A stretch of 64,000 nt of DNA from Betaproteobacteria bacterium (GTDB lineage Bacteria; Pseudomonadota; Gammaproteobacteria; Burkholderiales; UBA6910). The stretch covers positions 1 through 64,000 of the forward strand of contig JACPEG010000037.1 of NCBI GenBank assembly GCA_016183615.1. Reading direction: 5' to 3'. Positions 63,083 through 64,000 of this stretch are shown one piece after another; position 1 is the first letter of the stretch; each line of letters opens with the position of its first letter. The translations under genes and the position numbers were made by a program. The notes beneath the pieces are model-generated. The model was given only the letters and a program-made list of their open reading frames with translations, was not told the DNA's origin and ran no database searches.

Positions 63083-64000
63083 CTACGGCAGCAGTCGCTC
63101 GAGGGCGTAGAGCGCCTCGACGCTTTCGCGCTCGCGGATAAGGTGCGCGGCGCCGCCGTCAACCATGACTTCCGCAGCGCGCGGACGGCTGTTGTAGTTG
63201 GAGCTCATGCTCATGCCGTAGGCTCCGGCCGAGCACACCGCGAGCAGATCGCCGGGCCGCAGGGCGAGCGCCCGGTCATGACCCAGGAAGTCGCCGGTTT
63301 CGCACACCGGGCCCACCACCTGGTAGCTCGCGGCGGGTCCCTCGCGGCGCATCACCGGCAGGATCTCGTGGTAGGCCTGGTACAAGGCGGGGCGCATGAG
63401 ATCGTTCATGGCCGCGTCCACCACCGCAAAATTCTTCTCCTCGCCGTGCTTCAGGTACTCCACCCGGATGAGCAGCACCCCGGCGTTGCCGGCCATCGCC
63501 CGGCCGGGCTCCACGATGAGCTTCTGGCGGCGGCCACCGAGTTCCGCCATGACCGCCTTCGCGTATTCGCCGATCCCCGGCGGCGTCTCGTCCCGGTAGC
63601 GGATGCCCAGGCCTCCGCCCAGGTCCAGGTGCGATACCGGAATGCCCGCGGCTTCCAGCCGGTCGAGGAGCGCCACGATGCGCTCCCTGGCCTCGATGAT
63701 GGGCGAGAGCTCCGTGAGCTGGGAGCCGATGTGACAGTCGATTCCGGTCACCTTCAGGTGCGGAAGGGTGCTTGCTTCGCGATACAGTTCGAAGGCTTCG
63801 GCGTAGGGCACGCCGAACTTGTTTTCCCGCAGGCCGGTGGAGATGTAGGGATGGGTGCCGGCGTCGACGTCGGGGTTGACCCGCAGGCTCACCGGCGCGG
63901 TCCTGCCCATGGCTGCCGCCACCTGCTCGAGGCGCCGCAGCTCCGCCTCCGACTCAACGTTGAAGCAAAGGATGCCGGTTTCCAGCGCGAGCCGCATTTC
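63083..64000 (-). CDS. lysA: Diaminopimelate decarboxylase (5' partial)
   Basis: The last 305 codons of LysA; the start lies beyond the right edge. Seen: FNVESEAELRRLEQVA, 'RVNPDVDAGTHPYISTGLRE', KFGVPYAEAFELYR, TGIDCHIGSQLTEL (HIGSQ), HLDLGGGLGIRYRDETPP (PLP-phosphate glycine loop), VEPGRAMAGNAGVLLIRVEY, VGPVCETGDFLGHDRALA (catalytic Cys from the partner subunit) and GAYGMSMSSNYNSRPRAAEV. It turns meso-DAP into lysine, the last step. Ends at 63083; no clear terminator follows. Confidence 0.96.
   Translation of the reverse strand, partial: EMRLALETGILCFNVESEAELRRLEQVAAAMGRTAPVSLRVNPDVDAGTHPYISTGLRENKFGVPYAEAFELYREASTLPHLKVTGIDCHIGSQLTELSPIIEARERIVALLDRLEAAGIPVSHLDLGGGLGIRYRDETPPGIGEYAKAVMAELGGRRQKLIVEPGRAMAGNAGVLLIRVEYLKHGEEKNFAVVDAAMNDLMRPALYQAYHEILPVMRREGPAASYQVVGPVCETGDFLGHDRALALRPGDLLAVCSAGAYGMSMSSNYNSRPRAAEVMVDGGAAHLIRERESVEALYALERLLP

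Overview
This is a high-G+C chromosomal window whose gene content and order point to a betaproteobacterium, probably Rhodocyclales/Nitrosomonadales-like (inference). Signs of this are: mreBCD-mrdA-rodA-rlpA in one run; gatCAB; metX-metW-DUF4426; gshA-gshB beside a truncated regulatory PTS (mannose-type EIIA, HPr, EI); an RNase II-like gene, tonB, aroE and mtgA in a row; and lysine-rich histone-like proteins. I see no tRNA, rRNA, CRISPR array or intact insertion sequence.

Layout: (1) 1-3.8 kb is an accessory, decaying region. It holds a partial AhpD-like gene, a PNPOx-flavin reductase fusion, an NTF2-like gene, a broken HD-GYP gene, what looks like the wreck of an integron (attC-like site, truncated BrnA-type antitoxin, 34-bp perfect palindrome, last 20 codons of an IntI-like integrase) and a ParE/RelE-RHH toxin-antitoxin pair. 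(2) 3.9-11.3 kb is the minus-strand elongasome cluster. (3) 11.4-15 kb is gatC-gatA-gatB. (4) 15-18.5 kb holds DUF4124, pyrE, xth and ampG. (5) 18.8-21.2 kb is the metX-metW-DUF4426 operon behind a SAM-II riboswitch and an intrinsic terminator. (6) 21.2-27.3 kb holds the PTS phosphorelay, apbE and the glutathione genes. (7) 27.4-30.6 kb is amtB, glnK and a TorF-type porin behind a sigma-54 promoter with two NtrC-like sites. (8) 30.6-45.7 kb holds ubiK, comM, a rhodanese, metH, glycine-zipper proteins, a MOSC protein, a SWIB/histone-like protein, rluE, mpl, yqiA and an RNase II. (9) 45.7-52.9 kb holds tonB, aroE, mtgA, a trpB2-like gene, mgtE and an E3-like flavoprotein. (10) 52.9-57.5 kb holds a lipoprotein/ECF-sigma chimera, an anti-sigma factor, cytochromes b561 and c, and msrPQ. 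(11) 57.6-64 kb holds a small membrane protein, an RND pump with its adaptor, a lysine-rich protein and partial lysA.

Functionally the window is rich in cell-wall work: elongation (MreBCD, PBP2, RodA), septal remodelling (RlpA), glycan polymerisation (MtgA), muropeptide import and recycling (AmpG, Mpl) and DAP/lysine supply (LysA). It also covers methionine synthesis (MetX, MetW, MetH), nitrogen sensing and uptake, thiol and redox homeostasis, and periplasmic methionine-sulfoxide repair (MsrPQ).

Intergenic spaces are unusually full of inverted and tandem repeats from several families. Some have been drawn into gene ends: the 3' end of ampG is tandemly copied, and apbE appears to start inside a repeat. 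The most unusual items are the integron wreck at 2.8-3.2 kb, the lipoprotein-sigma chimera at 53 kb and the layered regulation of the metX and ammonium operons.
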